Below are positions 1 to 10,456 of a stretch of DNA of 43,111 nucleotides, piece after piece. The notes under the pieces were generated by a model. That model was given only the letters and a program-made list of their open reading frames with translations, did no database searches and was not told the origin of the DNA. Location of the stretch: NCBI GenBank assembly GCA_021738045.1, contig JAIPCU010000008.1, positions 1 to 43,111 on the forward strand, read 5' to 3'. How positions within the stretch are numbered: position 1 is the stretch's first letter; every line of letters starts with the position of its first letter. The position numbers were made by a program, and so were the translations under genes. The DNA comes from Candidatus Methylopumilus sp. Lineage in GTDB: Bacteria > Pseudomonadota > Gammaproteobacteria > Burkholderiales > Burkholderiaceae_B.

Positions 1-333
1 CAGGGGCACTGATATCCCCATGCGATCAAGGTGCTCACGGATGGCCGCGACTTCTTTTGCGGCCTCGGGCGTATTGACGGTAATACGCACAATCTCAGAG
101 CCGGCCAGGGCAAGTTCTTTGACTTGGATGGCTGTGGCGACAGCGTCTGCTGTGTCAGTGTTTGTCATCGACTGCACTAGCACCGGCGCTTGCCCACCGA
201 TCGATACCACTTTGCCGCCCCACTCAATCGGCACAAGCCGAGTGCGGTGACGGGCAAGCGGCCCCACCAACACGCCAGTCGACTGAGGCACAGAGTTGCT
301 CTCGGTCAAGGCTGTACGCACTGACTCGTTCAT
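1..333 (-). CDS. ispG: IspG (GcpE), 4-hydroxy-3-methylbut-2-enyl diphosphate synthase, N-terminal part, truncated by window edge
   Basis: I translated the reverse complement of 1-333 by hand; it is open for 111 codons to the window edge and is not in the ORF track. After a variable N-terminus it reads [20 protein letters not shown], then [14 protein letters not shown] and [14 protein letters not shown], the conserved start of the IspG TIM barrel. The enzyme reductively converts MEcPP to HMBPP, the penultimate MEP-pathway step of isoprenoid synthesis, using a [4Fe-4S] cluster whose cysteines lie in the missing C-terminal part. The ATG overlaps the rodZ-like TGA as ATGA, so translation is probably coupled. 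It is the most distal visible gene of the ndk-rlmN-rodZ-ispG run. Confidence 0.95.
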   Translation of the reverse strand, partial: MNESVRTALTESNSVPQSTGVLVGPLARHRTRLVPIEWGGKVVSIGGQAPVLVQSMTNTDTADAVATAIQVKELALAGSEIVRITVNTPEAAKEVAAIREHLDRMGISVPL

Positions 334-818
334 TTTGTCCAGGCCCCAAGCCAGGCAGGCAACCACGCCGAAGGAATCAAGCCTTGCCACACAGCAACGC
401 CGGCTGCCACCAACGCCAAGATGACGATCAACACGAACCACAACACCGAGCCACCTTGCGTATGTTCAATTTCGTGCGCGCCCAACGTGCGAGTCGACGT
501 GTGATTCGCGATGCCGCCCTGAACACTACCGATATAGGGTTCGAGCATCGCCTCAAGGGGCCTCGAATCAATCTCTAACAATTTAGCGTAATTTTTTACT
601 AAACTTTTTAACGGCAGCCCTCGCGGCAGGCTTTCAAACCGTTCGGATTCGAGCGCATCAATCAGCTTGGCCGGATACTTGAGCCGAACTTCAACATCGT
701 GCAGCGACAAACCTTTTGACACACGCAAGCTACGTAACGAGCCCGTCGAAATGATCAATTCATTTTGAACGGGCGGGGATTCTTCACGCAACGGATTTTT
801 CAATTCGACATTGGTCAT
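330..818 (-). CDS. rodZ: RodZ-like helix-turn-helix membrane protein, short form
   Basis: 162 aa. Residues about 27-92 form the RodZ/YfgA-type Xre-like helix-turn-helix domain ([20 protein letters not shown], then [22 protein letters not shown]). A linker follows, then one hydrophobic segment at about 124-146 ([20 protein letters not shown]) and only some 16 residues beyond it. RodZ normally couples MreB to the elongation machinery and carries a sizeable periplasmic domain after the membrane helix, which is absent here. The gene sits between rlmN and ispG, the classical place of rodZ/yfgA, and overlaps both by ATGA junctions. The position and HTH-TM layout support a RodZ role; whether a form without the periplasmic domain controls cell shape is inference. 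Confidence 0.85.
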   Translation of the reverse strand: MTNVELKNPLREESPPVQNELIISTGSLRSLRVSKGLSLHDVEVRLKYPAKLIDALESERFESLPRGLPLKSLVKNYAKLLEIDSRPLEAMLEPYIGSVQGGIANHTSTRTLGAHEIEHTQGGSVLWFVLIVILALVAAGVAVWQGLIPSAWLPAWLGAWTK

Positions 819-1963
819 GCTCGAACCTCTTTTATCGGAATCGATCGTTTCAAGGCCATTTGTTCGCTTAAACGAGTACGGTCTTGGACTTCGCCTGCCA
901 GCTGCCCGCAGGCTGCATCAATATCGTCGCCACGGGTTTTACGCACCGTGGTGACAATACCGGCATCGCTGAGTATCTGGGAGAACGTCTTGATACGCGC
1001 AGCTGCTGAACGCTTAAGCCCTGAGGCAGGAAAGGGATTAAAAGGGATGAGGTTCAGTTTGCAGTGCACGCGGCGAACAAGGTCAACAAGCTCGTGTGCC
1101 TGCTGATCAGAATCATTCACGCCATCAAGCATCACATACTCGAAAGTAATGAAATCGCGTGGCGCAAACTCAAGATAACGCTCGCAGGCAGCGAGCAACT
1201 CAGCAAGCGGGTATTTTTTATTCAAGGGCACCAACTGATCGCGCAACGCATCGTTAGGAGCATGCAAAGACACGGCCAGTGCCACCGGGCAATCTTGCGA
1301 CAGACGATCCATCATCGGGACGACACCCGAGGTAGAGATCGTGACGCGACGACGTGACAGGCCATAGGCGTTGTCATCGAGCATCAACCGAACCGCAGTG
1401 ACCACTGGGTCGTAATTGAGCAGGGGCTCGCCCATGCCCATCATGACAACATTGCTAATCACTCGCGTATCAGCGATTTTCTCGCCAGCCTGCAGCCGGG
1501 ACGAATCAAGGTCTTTTAAAAGTTCGTGGCGCGCCCACCAAAGTTGCCCGATGATCTCGGCAGCCGTGAGATTGCGATTAAAACCTTGATGGCCTGTTGA
1601 GCAGAAGCGACAACCAACGTTGCACCCAGCTTGGCTAGAAATACAAAGCGTGCCGCGATCATCTTCGGGGATAAATACCGATTCGATCGCGTTGCCCTGA
1701 CCCACATCAAACAACCACTTGCGGGTGCCGTCACTTGAGCGCTGCTGTGTGAGCACTGCCGGCGCCTGCACCACGCACTGTTCGGTGAGCTGGGCGCGAA
1801 AATCGCGCGCCAGGTCGGTCATATCATCAAAGCAGCTTGTATTGCGCTGATGCACCCACTTTTGCAATTGCCGGGCGCGAAACGGCTTGCCCCCCCACTG
1901 CCCCACTAATTGGGTCAGTGCCGGGGCATCAAGCCCAAGCAGATTGATCGGTTCAGGATGCAT
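815..1963 (-). CDS. rlmN: RlmN, dual-specificity 23S rRNA (A2503-C2) / tRNA (A37-C2) methyltransferase
   Basis: 382 aa, normal length for RlmN. The radical SAM cluster motif is CNVGCRFC (Cys114, Cys118, Cys121), followed by the SAM-binding segment [12 protein letters not shown]. The second catalytic cysteine, which carries the methylene in the ping-pong mechanism, is most likely Cys352 in [13 protein letters not shown]. The enzyme methylates C2 of A2503 in 23S rRNA and of A37 in some tRNAs, tuning translational fidelity. It starts at ATG 1963, 31 bp after the ndk stop, and its TGA overlaps the rodZ start. In many gamma- and betaproteobacteria a pilF/pilW TPR gene lies between rlmN and rodZ; none is present here. 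RlmN rather than Cfr is chosen from the housekeeping context. Confidence 0.97.
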   Translation of the reverse strand: MHPEPINLLGLDAPALTQLVGQWGGKPFRARQLQKWVHQRNTSCFDDMTDLARDFRAQLTEQCVVQAPAVLTQQRSSDGTRKWLFDVGQGNAIESVFIPEDDRGTLCISSQAGCNVGCRFCSTGHQGFNRNLTAAEIIGQLWWARHELLKDLDSSRLQAGEKIADTRVISNVVMMGMGEPLLNYDPVVTAVRLMLDDNAYGLSRRRVTISTSGVVPMMDRLSQDCPVALAVSLHAPNDALRDQLVPLNKKYPLAELLAACERYLEFAPRDFITFEYVMLDGVNDSDQQAHELVDLVRRVHCKLNLIPFNPFPASGLKRSAAARIKTFSQILSDAGIVTTVRKTRGDDIDAACGQLAGEVQDRTRLSEQMALKRSIPIKEVRA

Positions 1964-1994
1964 GCAGAGCGAGCCACTTTTTCAGTCAACCGAA

Positions 1995-2420
1995 TTAACG
2001 GCTGTGGATGTTGATTTCAGGAAAGAAAAAAGCGATCTCGACAGCCGCGGTTTCGGGCGCGTCAGAGCCGTGCACAGCGTTGGCATCGATGCTGTCAGCA
2101 AAGTCTGCGCGAATCGTGCCTTTTTCTGCTTTTTTAGGATCAGTCGCGCCCATCAGGTCGCGATTGGTTTGAATGGCGTTTTCGCCTTCAAGGGCTTGCA
2201 CAAAAACAGGACCCGAGATCATGAAATCGACAAGGTCTTTGAAGAAGGGACGAGCACTGTGCACAGCGTAAAAACGCTCGGCATCAGCACGTGACAACTG
2301 TGTAAGACGTGCGGCAATGACTTTCAAGCCTTTGGCTTCAAAGCGCGAAACAATTTGACCGATCACGTTCTTTGCAACGGCATCGGGCTTAATAATCGAT
2401 AGGGTACGTTCGACAGACAT
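1995..2420 (-). CDS. ndk: Nucleoside diphosphate kinase
   Basis: 141 aa from ATG 2420. The ORF track extends to an upstream TTG at 2432, but the ATG is preceded by TTGGAGTTTTAC, a clear GGAG Shine-Dalgarno at good spacing that covers the TTG itself, so the ATG is preferred. The protein opens [12 protein letters not shown] and contains the NDK signature NAVHGSD with phosphohistidine His117. It transfers the gamma-phosphate between nucleoside triphosphates and diphosphates through that histidine. It is the first gene of the leftward run into rlmN, and diverges from valS across a 170 bp spacer. Confidence 0.97.
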   Translation of the reverse strand: MSVERTLSIIKPDAVAKNVIGQIVSRFEAKGLKVIAARLTQLSRADAERFYAVHSARPFFKDLVDFMISGPVFVQALEGENAIQTNRDLMGATDPKKAEKGTIRADFADSIDANAVHGSDAPETAAVEIAFFFPEINIHSR

Positions 2421-2590
2421 GTAAAACTCCAAGATTTCTCAATAAAAACAGGGACTTTGCTTACGCCCACCGTAACCCGATATTTTACCACGGCACTAAA
2501 CTCGACAACATCCTAAAATAGCAGGCTTGTACTGAACTTTTGCCGGCCTGACTTTAGGCTTGGCGCACTGCCTAACACTTGCGGAACACT
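2421..2590. promoter_or_regulatory. Divergent ndk / valS promoter region
   Basis: This 170 bp AT-richer spacer separates divergent ndk and valS and must hold both promoters. On the minus strand a sigma-70-like pair can be drawn: TTGTCG, then about 15-17 bp, then TAAAAT/AAATAT near 2483-2512, pointing at ndk. No equally good pair is obvious for valS. I see no T-box-like or other structured leader. The assignment is weak and based on reading alone. Confidence 0.35.
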
Positions 2591-5485
2591 ATGAACCAGC
2601 CCAACCCACTGCCCGATGTGGATCTCTCAAAAAGCTTCGAACCGGCCGAGATCGAAGCCCGTTGGTATCCCGAGTGGGAGCGCCGAGGCTATTTTGCCGC
2701 AGGTCAGCATGTTCAAGTCGCTACCCCTGGCGCTGCAGCAGCCGCGCCAGCACCCGCCTACGCCATTCAATTTCCACCGCCAAATGTCACGGGTACGCTG
2801 CACATGGGGCATGCGTTTAATCAAACGATCATGGACGGCCTGATCCGCTACCACCGCATGCTGGGGTGTGACACGGTGTTTGTGCCTGGCACTGATCACG
2901 CAGGCATCGCGACTCAAATTGTGGTTGAACGGCAGCTCGATGCGCAAAAGGTCTCGCGCCACGACCTCGGTCGTGAAAACTTCATTAAAAAAGTCTGGGA
3001 ATGGAAAGAAGTCTCAGGTAGCACCATTACCAGCCAGGTACGACGCCTCGGCGCCTCGGCCGACTGGCCGCGTGAATACTTCACGATGGATGCGCAAATG
3101 TCTGAAGGTGTCGTTGAAACCTTCGTGCGTCTACACAAGCAAGGCTTAATCTATCGCGGCAAGCGTTTGGTGAACTGGGATCCCAAACTCATGACAGCGG
3201 TGTCAGACCTTGAGGTGCAAGCGGTCGAAACCGAGGGGCATTTGTGGCATATCCAGTACCCGTTTGTCGATGGCCCACAAACGATTACGCAAGCTGACGG
3301 TACGGTACAAACACTATCGGGTATGACGATCGCCACCACGCGCCCCGAGACCATGCTGGCCGATGGCGCGTTATGTGTGCATCCCGATGACGAACGCTAC
3401 AAGCACCTAATCGGCAAAATGGTCGATCTGCCGTTATGCAACCGCCAGATTCCAATTATTGCCGATAGCTTTGTGGACCAAGCTTTTGGTACCGGCTGCG
3501 TCAAAATCACAGGCGCCCACGACTTTAACGATTATGCCTGCGCGATGCGCCATGGTTTGCCCTTGATCGTGATCTTCACACTTGATGCGAAAGTCAGCGA
3601 TCAGGCGCCAGCGCAATTTCAAGGCATGGATCGTTTTGATGCCCGCAAGGCCGTCGTCGCTGAACTTGAAAAACAAGGTTTTTTGGTTAAGGTTGACGCA
3701 CACAAAATGATGCAACCACGCGGTGACCGTAGCGGCGCCGTGCTTGAACCCATGCTGACCGATCAGTGGTTTGTGGCAATGAGTAAGCCTGCACCGGTCG
3801 ACACACTCCACCCAGGCAAAAGCATCACCGAGGTCGCCCTTGAGGTCGTCGCGAAAGGCGACGTGCAGTTCTATCCCTCAAACTGGACAACCACCTACAA
3901 CCAGTGGCTTGAAAACATCCAAGACTGGTGCATTTCGCGTCAATTATGGTGGGGCCATCAGATCCCAGCTTGGTACGCGGCCGATGGTCAAGTGTTTGTT
4001 GCGCACACCGAGGCTGAGGCTCTTAGTCAGGCAGCGGCAGCGGGCGTCACTGGCCCGCTCACGCGCGACCCAGACGTGCTTGACACCTGGTTCTCGTCGG
4101 CACTGGTGCCCTTCACCACCATGGGTTGGCCCGAGCAAACGGCCGACTACGCGCGTTATTTGCCGTCAAGCGTGTTGGTCACCGGTTTTGACATTATCTT
4201 TTTTTGGGTGGCACGCATGGTCATGATGACCACCCACCTGACGGGCCAAGTGCCGTTCAAACACGTCTACGTGCATGGCTTAATTCGCGACGCCGAAGGC
4301 CAAAAAATGAGCAAATCCAAGGGCAACACGCTTGACCCTGTGGATTTGATTGATGGCGTCGATCTTGAAACCTTGGTGGGCAAACGCACCTATGGTTTGA
4401 TGAACCCCAAGCAAGCGGGCGCCATTGAAAAAACCACGCGCAAACAGTTTCCGGATGGCATCCCAGCCTTTGGCACCGATGCACTGCGCTTTACCATGGC
4501 TGCCTATGCAAGCCTTGGGCGCAACATCAATTTTGATCTGAAACGTTGTGAAGGCTATCGCAACTTTTGCAACAAGCTCTGGAACGCCACGCGTTTTGTC
4601 TTGATGAACACCGAGGGCCAAGAGCTGGCTGCAGCAACCGATACCTCGGCACAAAGTTTTGTCGATCGCTGGATCATCAGCGAGTTGCAACTGCTTGAGC
4701 AAGAGGTGGGCAAAGGGTTTGCAGATTATCGCTTTGATAATATTTCGAACGCTCTGTATCACTTTGTGTGGGACGAATACTGCGACTGGTATCTTGAGCT
4801 TGCGAAGGTTCAAATTCAAACCGGCACGCCAGAGCAGCAACGCGCCACGCGCCGCACCTTGATTCGGGTGCTTGAGGCGGTATTGCGTCTGCTGCACCCC
4901 ATCATGCCTTTCATCACCGAAGAGCTCTGGCAAAAGGTGTCACTGGTGGCGGGCAAACGCGTCGCCGCCGACGTCACCAGCATTTCGATTCAACCGTTTC
5001 CACAACCAAACCTTGAAGCGGTCGACCCTACGGCTACTGCACGGGTCGCCTTATTGAAAGGTCAGATTGAAGCAGTCAGAGCCTTGCGCGGCGAAATGAA
5101 TCTGTCGCCCGCTGCGCGAGTGCCACTCATTGCAAAAGGGCCCCAAGCGATGTTGACCGAGCATGCGGGCTATGTGGCGGCGCTCGCCAAATTGTCGGGC
5201 GTTGAAGTGGTCACTGAACTGCCAGACGACGGCTCGCCCGTTCAAGTGGTGGGCGATACTCACCTGATGCTGAAGGTCGAAATCGATGTCGCCGCCGAAC
5301 GCGTGCGCCTAGACAAAGAGATCGCCCGCCTGTCTGGTGAAATTGCCAAAGCGCAGGCAAAGCTGACCAACGAATCGTTTGTTGCGCGCGCACCTGCTGC
5401 CGTGGTTGAGCAAGAGAAGCTACGGGTTGAACAGTTTGGCGATACGCTCAAGCAAGTGCAGGCGCAACGCTCTAAATTGGGATGA
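2591..5485 (+). CDS. valS: Valyl-tRNA synthetase
   Basis: 964 aa from ATG 2591; the track uses an in-frame TTG at 2579, but the ATG has a GGAA-type ribosome site and fits the usual N-terminus. It is a class I synthetase: the HIGH motif appears as HMGH (residues 71-74, in [13 protein letters not shown]) and the second signature as KMSKS (572-576). The valine-specific editing (CP1) domain lies between them, including [12 protein letters not shown]. The anticodon-binding domain follows, then the C-terminal tRNA-binding coiled coil ([20 protein letters not shown]). It charges tRNA-Val and hydrolyses mischarged Thr-tRNA-Val. It stands alone, convergent with trmD across 79 bp. Confidence 0.98.
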   Translation: MNQPNPLPDVDLSKSFEPAEIEARWYPEWERRGYFAAGQHVQVATPGAAAAAPAPAYAIQFPPPNVTGTLHMGHAFNQTIMDGLIRYHRMLGCDTVFVPGTDHAGIATQIVVERQLDAQKVSRHDLGRENFIKKVWEWKEVSGSTITSQVRRLGASADWPREYFTMDAQMSEGVVETFVRLHKQGLIYRGKRLVNWDPKLMTAVSDLEVQAVETEGHLWHIQYPFVDGPQTITQADGTVQTLSGMTIATTRPETMLADGALCVHPDDERYKHLIGKMVDLPLCNRQIPIIADSFVDQAFGTGCVKITGAHDFNDYACAMRHGLPLIVIFTLDAKVSDQAPAQFQGMDRFDARKAVVAELEKQGFLVKVDAHKMMQPRGDRSGAVLEPMLTDQWFVAMSKPAPVDTLHPGKSITEVALEVVAKGDVQFYPSNWTTTYNQWLENIQDWCISRQLWWGHQIPAWYAADGQVFVAHTEAEALSQAAAAGVTGPLTRDPDVLDTWFSSALVPFTTMGWPEQTADYARYLPSSVLVTGFDIIFFWVARMVMMTTHLTGQVPFKHVYVHGLIRDAEGQKMSKSKGNTLDPVDLIDGVDLETLVGKRTYGLMNPKQAGAIEKTTRKQFPDGIPAFGTDALRFTMAAYASLGRNINFDLKRCEGYRNFCNKLWNATRFVLMNTEGQELAAATDTSAQSFVDRWIISELQLLEQEVGKGFADYRFDNISNALYHFVWDEYCDWYLELAKVQIQTGTPEQQRATRRTLIRVLEAVLRLLHPIMPFITEELWQKVSLVAGKRVAADVTSISIQPFPQPNLEAVDPTATARVALLKGQIEAVRALRGEMNLSPAARVPLIAKGPQAMLTEHAGYVAALAKLSGVEVVTELPDDGSPVQVVGDTHLMLKVEIDVAAERVRLDKEIARLSGEIAKAQAKLTNESFVARAPAAVVEQEKLRVEQFGDTLKQVQAQRSKLG

Positions 5486-5564
5486 GTCGGGCGGGGTGCA
5501 ACGCGCGACGCTGAGCTTTAGCCGCGTGCGTTCAACTTGCTCGCAGCGCAACGAGTACAAGCGA

Positions 5565-6413
5565 CTACGATCTGGTCAAAGTCAGTAAGTACCGCTCGTC
5601 AGCGACGGTTAACAAACCGCGTGCGCGCGCCTGGTCGATTAGGTCTGGCCGGTTAGTCAACGTAATGGCTAAGGATTGCTCGCGCCGCCAGCGTGCAATG
5701 TGTGCGTGGTTGCCCGACAGCAACACTGCTGGCACGGTTTGGCCGTTTAGGTTTTCGGGGCGGGTGTAGTGCGGGCTATCGAGCAAACCTGATAACGACT
5801 CTTGAAAAGAGTCTTGCGCTGACGATTGCCCATGATTTAGGGCACCAGGCAACAAGCGGACTGCGGCGTCGATCATCGCTAACGCCGCGATCTCGCCGCC
5901 CGACAACACAAAATCACCAAGCGACCACTGCTCGTCGACATGCTGATCAATAAACCGTTGATCAACGCCTTCGTAGCGACCACAGATAAAAATCGCACCT
6001 GCTGACTGCGCCAGACGCTGGGCCTGCGCTTGATCAAACGGCTTGCCAATTGGCGAAAGCAACACAACGGGGGCTTGTTCTTGAGTGGCGCGATCTTGTG
6101 TGGATTGTTCTTGTGCGACTCGATCTGGAGTGGCTCGATATTGTGTGGCTTGTTCTTGAGTGGCTTGCGCGAGCGTAGCTCGCTGGGTGCGAATCGCTGA
6201 GAGCGCACGCGTTAAAGGCTCGGCCATCATGACCATGCCGGGCCCACCACCATAAGGACGGTCGTCTACCGTGCGATGTACATCTTCGGTGTACTCACGC
6301 GGGCTATGGGTATGCAAAGACCAAAGTTGATTGCCGTGCGCGCGGCCCGTCACGCCAAGGTCGCGAACCACGCTAAACATTTCAGGAAACAAAGTGACGA
6401 GATCGATTCGCAT
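5565..6413 (-). CDS. trmD: TrmD, tRNA (guanine-N1-)-methyltransferase (m1G37), with repeat-derived insertion
   Basis: 282 aa, about 25-30 residues longer than typical TrmD. It makes m1G37 in tRNAs with G36, using SAM bound in a deep trefoil knot, and prevents +1 frameshifting. Recognisable blocks are [60 protein letters not shown] and SPHYTRPE, so catalytic and knot regions are intact. The extra length is residues about 83-113, a Gln/Thr/Ala-rich run of pentapeptides ([30 protein letters not shown]). It lies where E. coli TrmD has only a short KAAAGEG-like loop before the knot. It follows rimM by 10 bp and is the last gene of rpsP-rimM-trmD; the usual rplS is missing. Confidence 0.97.
   Translation of the reverse strand: MRIDLVTLFPEMFSVVRDLGVTGRAHGNQLWSLHTHSPREYTEDVHRTVDDRPYGGGPGMVMMAEPLTRALSAIRTQRATLAQATQEQATQYRATPDRVAQEQSTQDRATQEQAPVVLLSPIGKPFDQAQAQRLAQSAGAIFICGRYEGVDQRFIDQHVDEQWSLGDFVLSGGEIAALAMIDAAVRLLPGALNHGQSSAQDSFQESLSGLLDSPHYTRPENLNGQTVPAVLLSGNHAHIARWRREQSLAITLTNRPDLIDQARARGLLTVADERYLLTLTRS
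6077..6166 (-). repeat. Six 15-bp tandem repeats inside trmD
   Basis: Six consecutive imperfect 15-bp units, on the plus strand of the type gttcttgagtggcgc, gatcttgtgtggatt, gttcttgtgcgactc, gatctggagtggctc, gatattgtgtggctt and gttcttgagtggctt. A more diverged seventh may lie at 6167-6181. The period is a multiple of three, so the frame is kept and each unit adds one pentapeptide. Confidence 0.9.
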
Positions 6414-6423
6414 CGCAGCGATT

Positions 6424-7020
6424 CTAAAAGTCTACAGGCCAATCAGTATCGATTCGACGCGCGGCGATATCAACATGCTGCACGTGAGCGGCCACAAAAG
6501 GCACGAGTATTTCTTGCGGTTTGCCTTTTGCATCAAGCAACGCGAGCGGCTCTGCCGCGTCTTGTGCTTGCTGGCGGTGTACTTTGAGAAGCGCGTGGGC
6601 GCCGTTATCAACGACCTCATGCACGACACCCAAAAGACCATCTTCGCCAAACACCTGACAGCCCACCAGATCAACCCAGTAGTACTCGTCTGTTTGCGCT
6701 TTAGGAAAGTGTTGTCGTGATACCAAGACGGTATAGCCACGCAGGTTTTCGGCCAAATCTCGCTCGCCAACGCCTTCAAGGTCAGCAACGACCGTTGAGC
6801 CTTGAGGCCGTGCCTGCTTGACCTTGTGAGGAACGGGTGCGCCAGGCTTGGCCAGGGGCGCAACAGGTGCAACTAACCACCACACGGGTGCGGCGCGAAG
6901 TACAGTCCCTTGAGCAGAATGCGGTTGAATCTTGACCCAACCGCGAACACCATAGGCTGAAATGATCCGACCTAGTTCGATCAGATCATCTGGCGCTGTT
7001 GCGGCGCCATCAACAGCCAT
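6424..7020 (-). CDS. rimM: RimM, 16S rRNA processing / 30S maturation factor
   Basis: 198 aa, typical for beta RimM. The N-terminal RimM domain begins [20 protein letters not shown], with the glycine-containing [11 protein letters not shown] signature. The C-terminal PRC-barrel domain contains [12 protein letters not shown] and ends [15 protein letters not shown] followed by [16 protein letters not shown]. RimM binds S19 and the 3' domain of 16S rRNA during late 30S assembly. It starts 3 bp after the rpsP stop and ends 10 bp before trmD, so the three genes are one operon. Confidence 0.96.
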   Translation of the reverse strand: MAVDGAATAPDDLIELGRIISAYGVRGWVKIQPHSAQGTVLRAAPVWWLVAPVAPLAKPGAPVPHKVKQARPQGSTVVADLEGVGERDLAENLRGYTVLVSRQHFPKAQTDEYYWVDLVGCQVFGEDGLLGVVHEVVDNGAHALLKVHRQQAQDAAEPLALLDAKGKPQEILVPFVAAHVQHVDIAARRIDTDWPVDF

Positions 7021-7023
7021 CTA

Positions 7024-7284
7024 TTAAGCCGCTGTCGCGACTTTGGCAGAGAAGTCTTTAACCAAGCGGGCAACCGCTGGAGACAACTGAGCACCAACAC
7101 CAGTCCAGTGACTGACGCGGTCAAGCGCGATACGCAGACGCTCTTCGTTTGCATTGGCAACGGGGTTATAAAAACCAACGCGCTCAATAAAACGACCATC
7201 ACGGCGATCACGAGAATCGGTCGCTACGAGGTTGTAAAAAGGACGCTTCTTGGAGCCGCCACGGGCCAGGCGAATCACGACCAT
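7024..7284 (-). CDS. rpsP: 30S ribosomal protein bS16
   Basis: 86 aa, the usual length. It starts [20 protein letters not shown] and contains [14 protein letters not shown], both diagnostic of bS16, a primary binder in the 30S body. It is the first gene of rpsP-rimM-trmD. Upstream, 129 bp separate it from the tusA-like stop, a spacer largely filled by tandem repeats of the tusA 3' end. Any promoter or attenuator of this ribosomal operon must work within or beside those repeats. Confidence 0.97.
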   Translation of the reverse strand: MVVIRLARGGSKKRPFYNLVATDSRDRRDGRFIERVGFYNPVANANEERLRIALDRVSHWTGVGAQLSPAVARLVKDFSAKVATAA

Positions 7285-7330
7285 AGGTAATACCTTGAAA
7301 ATGTTCAGGAAAGTCTAGCAGTATAGCACC

Positions 7331-7434
7331 CTTTTACCAAAAAACTAGAGAGTTTCTACTGCCGACTTTTACCAACCGACTAGCGGTTGTTACCACGGGC
7401 TTTTAACCAAAGACTAATTAGTTGTCACTGCTGG
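7331..7434. repeat. Three 34-35 bp tandem repeats duplicating the 3' end of the tusA-like gene
   Basis: Plus-strand units 7331-7365, 7366-7399 and 7400-7434 all begin CTTTTA(A)CCAA. Each holds a small inverted repeat around ACTAG/CTAAT: AAACT-AGAG-AGTTT, ACCG-ACTAG-CGGT and ACTAATTAGT. On the minus strand the rightmost unit encodes the last tusA codons and its TAG; the two left units are degenerate copies between tusA and rpsP. The small hairpins could influence RNA stability or termination. Confidence 0.8.
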
Positions 7435-7692
7435 TTTCACACGCCGTTTCAGGTAGTGGGTGACCTGCTCAACCTCATCGACTTGCGCCAAAAGTTCGTT
7501 ACCGGTTTGCCGGCAAAAAGCCTGAAAATCGCGCACCGCGCCTCGATCAGTCGTAATCACACGCAAGACCTCGCCCGGTGAGATTGTGGCAAGTGCTTTT
7601 TTTGCCCGCAAAATCGGCAGCGGGCAAGCCAGCCCCACCGCGTCAACGGTGTGCTGATACTCAGGGGTACTGCCTACAGAAGAGTCAGTCAT
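7414..7692 (-). CDS. TusA-family (SirA-like) sulfurtransferase
   Basis: 92 aa. It contains the family signature DAVGLACPLPILRAKKAL with the persulfide-carrying Cys23, and a second half VLRVITTDRGAVRDFQAFCRQTG typical of the beta-alpha-beta-alpha-beta-beta TusA fold. TusA relays sulfur from IscS to TusD in mnm5s2U synthesis; paralogues serve molybdenum cofactor or other sulfur metabolism. It follows alaS by 8 bp and is probably cotranscribed with it. The extreme C-terminus (VTTN and stop) is the part tandemly duplicated downstream. Whether it is true TusA or a paralogue cannot be decided here, so no symbol is given. Confidence 0.9.
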   Translation of the reverse strand: MTDSSVGSTPEYQHTVDAVGLACPLPILRAKKALATISPGEVLRVITTDRGAVRDFQAFCRQTGNELLAQVDEVEQVTHYLKRRVKPAVTTN

Positions 7693-7700
7693 GATGAACC

Positions 7701-10349
7701 TTAGGCACGCGACTCAGCCCACGCCTTTACGCTTGCCAAAGCACCCGAAAGTGCCGCTAAATCGGTGCCACCGCCCATTGCCATGTCAGGGCGCCCGCCG
7801 CCTTTGCCACCAACCTGAGTCGCTACAAAACCAACCAGATCGCCGGCTTTGATCTTGCCTGACAAATCGGCGGTCACGCCGCCCACTAAACTAATTTTGC
7901 CATCGGCTGAGCGCGCGGCCAACAACACCACGGCAGATTTGAGACGATCTTTGAGTTGATCAACCATCGAGCGTAAGTCTTTGGGATCGACGCCCTGCAC
8001 TTCGGTGACCAACAGTTTGAACCCTGCGGCAAGTGTGAGCGCCTGATCCGTTAACGCATTACCGGCGCTTGAAGCCAGTTTGGCGCGCGCTTGCTCGAGT
8101 TCTTTTTCAACTGCCTTGAGTTGCTCTTGAAGTAGTGCAATACGCTCGGGCAGTTCGGCTGGTTGTGTCTTGAGTGCCGCGGCAGCGCGCTGTGCGGTCG
8201 CATTCAGATTTTGTACCCAGGCTAACGCATTGCCGCCTGTGACGGCTTCGATGCGTCGCACACCGGCAGCCACACCACCTTCAGAGACCACTTTAAACAA
8301 ACCGATATCGCCGGTACGGGCAACGTGGGTGCCGCCGCACAATTCGCGTGAAAAACCAATATCAAGCACGCGCACAGTGTCACCGTATTTTTCGCCAAAC
8401 AAGGCCATGGCGCCGCCCTTAACGGCATCGTCATACGACATCACCTGAGCCTGCGCGGCATTGTTTGCCAGCACCTCAGCGTTGACCAAGGCCTCGACTT
8501 TGGCGATGTCAGCGTCAGAGATCGGTGCATCGTGTGCAAAGTCAAAACGGGTTTTATCAGCATCCACCAACGAACCGCGCTGCTGCACATGGCCTCCCAA
8601 CACTTCGCGCAAGGCTTTGTGCATGAGGTGTGTGGCCGAATGGTTGCGAACGGTGCGGGCGCGATACTCAGTATCAACCTGAGCGCTCACGACTTGCCCA
8701 AGTTTGAGTGCACCGACCGTGAGCTTGCCATGATGGCCAAACACGTTAGGTTGAATTTTTTGTGTATCGAGCACGGCAAACGAGGCGGCACCTTGAGCGC
8801 CGAGCAATTGACCCGTATCACCAACCTGCCCACCCGACTCGGCGTAAAACGGCGTCGTATCAAGCACCACGATCGCGTCTTGACCCGCCGAAATTTGCTC
8901 AACGGGTGCACCGCCTACATAAATCGCCAACACCTTTGCCTCAGTTTGCAGATGCTCATACCCTGCAAACTGGGTTAAGGCTCCTTGGTAGACCAAGCCC
9001 TCGGCCATTTTGAACTTGCCGGCGGCGCGCGCTTGATCGCGCTGGCGATCCATCGCCTTATCAAAACCAGCTTCATCGACCTCGACATTGCGCTCGCGAC
9101 AAATATCGGCTGTCAGGTCAAAAGGAAACCCGTAGGTGTCATACAGCGTAAACACAGTGTTGCCATCAAGCGTTGGCAGCGTTTGGCCACCCGGTTTGGC
9201 CGCAGGCAAGGCCGCTAGCGCAACATCAAGAATTTTCATGCCATGTTCGAGGGTTTCGCCAAAACGTTCTTCTTCTTGGCGCAGCACTTGTTCAACGCGG
9301 GTCGCCGTTTTTGCCAGCTCGGGGTAAGCCTCGCCCATCTCTTTGACAAGATCTTTGACCAACAAATAAAAGAACGGCTTGGTTTGGCCCAGCTTGTAGC
9401 CATGGCGCAAGGCCCGGCGCACGATACGCCGCAATACATACCCTCGACCTTCGTTACTTGGGATCACGCCATCGACAATCAAAAAGCTGCAAGCACGAAT
9501 GTGGTCAGCAATCACCCTGAGCGAGTTGTGCGCTAAGTCTTTGCAACCCGTTTCACGTGACGCGGCAGCAATCAGCGCCACAAACAAATCAATCTCGTAA
9601 TTTGAGTGCACGTGCTGCAACACTGCAGCCAAGCGCTCAAGCCCCATCCCGGTATCGACACAAGGCTTAGGAAGCGGCGTCAACGTACCCGCTGCGTCAC
9701 GCTCGAACTGCATAAAGACGAGGTTCCAGATCTCAATATATCGATCGCCATCTTGTTCAGGCGAGCCAGGCGGGCCACCCCAAATTTCAGGGCCGTGATC
9801 GTAAAAAATTTCGGTGCAAGGGCCGCAAGGGCCGGTATCAGCCATTTGCCAAAAATTATCTGAGGCGTAACGCGCACCTTTGTTGTCGCCAATACGGATG
9901 ATGCGCTCGGCTGGGACCCCGATCTCGTTTTGCCAGATTCCGTAAGCCTCGTCGTCCTCTTGATAGACGGTAACCCAAAGTTTTTCTTTAGGTAAGGCGT
10001 ACACCTCTGTCAGCATCGCCCAAGCAAACTTGATGGCATCGTGCTTGAAATAATCACCAAAACTGAAGTTGCCCAACATCTCAAAAAACGTGTGATGACG
10101 TGCTGTATAGCCAACGTTTTCAAGGTCGTTGTGCTTACCACCCGCACGCACACTACGTTGCGAAGACGTGGCACGCGTGTAGGGACGCGAATCTTTACCG
10201 GTGAAAACGTCTTTAAACTGCACCATGCCCGAATTGGTAAACAACAGGGTCGGGTCGTTACCAGGCACCAGTGACGAAGAGGCGACGACGGTGTGCCCCT
10301 GAGACTGAAAATATTGCAAAAATTTTTGACGGATTTCGGACGTTTTCAT
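7701..10349 (-). CDS. alaS: Alanyl-tRNA synthetase
   Basis: 882 aa, full length. The N-terminal class II catalytic domain opens with [20 protein letters not shown] and continues with [17 protein letters not shown]. The editing domain follows with zinc-ligand motifs HSATHLMH and [13 protein letters not shown]. The C-terminal DHHA1/C-Ala region ends with the glycine-rich [15 protein letters not shown]. It charges tRNA-Ala through the G3:U70 pair and clears Ser/Gly mischarging. It starts at ATG 10349, 107 bp downstream of the end of the pilus operon. That spacer has no strong intrinsic terminator, so some read-through from pilV is conceivable. Confidence 0.98.
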   Translation of the reverse strand: MKTSEIRQKFLQYFQSQGHTVVASSSLVPGNDPTLLFTNSGMVQFKDVFTGKDSRPYTRATSSQRSVRAGGKHNDLENVGYTARHHTFFEMLGNFSFGDYFKHDAIKFAWAMLTEVYALPKEKLWVTVYQEDDEAYGIWQNEIGVPAERIIRIGDNKGARYASDNFWQMADTGPCGPCTEIFYDHGPEIWGGPPGSPEQDGDRYIEIWNLVFMQFERDAAGTLTPLPKPCVDTGMGLERLAAVLQHVHSNYEIDLFVALIAAASRETGCKDLAHNSLRVIADHIRACSFLIVDGVIPSNEGRGYVLRRIVRRALRHGYKLGQTKPFFYLLVKDLVKEMGEAYPELAKTATRVEQVLRQEEERFGETLEHGMKILDVALAALPAAKPGGQTLPTLDGNTVFTLYDTYGFPFDLTADICRERNVEVDEAGFDKAMDRQRDQARAAGKFKMAEGLVYQGALTQFAGYEHLQTEAKVLAIYVGGAPVEQISAGQDAIVVLDTTPFYAESGGQVGDTGQLLGAQGAASFAVLDTQKIQPNVFGHHGKLTVGALKLGQVVSAQVDTEYRARTVRNHSATHLMHKALREVLGGHVQQRGSLVDADKTRFDFAHDAPISDADIAKVEALVNAEVLANNAAQAQVMSYDDAVKGGAMALFGEKYGDTVRVLDIGFSRELCGGTHVARTGDIGLFKVVSEGGVAAGVRRIEAVTGGNALAWVQNLNATAQRAAAALKTQPAELPERIALLQEQLKAVEKELEQARAKLASSAGNALTDQALTLAAGFKLLVTEVQGVDPKDLRSMVDQLKDRLKSAVVLLAARSADGKISLVGGVTADLSGKIKAGDLVGFVATQVGGKGGGRPDMAMGGGTDLAALSGALASVKAWAESRA

Positions 10350-10456
10350 CGCGCAGCACTGAAATAAAGTAAACAGACCATCACACCGCCAAAACGATGT
10401 AACCCTTTGGATTTAAGCCCCTAGTATAAAGGCTATGCCCGAACCTGCCCTCCGGG
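10350..10456 (-). promoter_or_regulatory. pilV-alaS intergenic region, presumed alaS promoter
   Basis: This 107 bp gap lies between the pilV stop and the alaS start. Reading in the transcribed direction there is a short GGAGGGC-type hairpin (GCCC-TCC-GGGC on the plus strand near 10447-10457) and a TATACT hexamer in CCTTTATACTAGGGG. No convincing -35 is at the right distance. An alaS promoter is expected from function but is not proven by the sequence. Confidence 0.3.

Noticed and set aside
4280-4933. 217-aa minus-strand ORF opposite valS
   Set aside because: Fully inside an unmistakable valS frame, no recognisable motifs; a codon-bias shadow.
7331-7434. CRISPR-like array at the tusA-rpsP spacer
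   Set aside because: Three adjacent degenerate 35-bp units without unique spacers, derived from a gene end; not a CRISPR.
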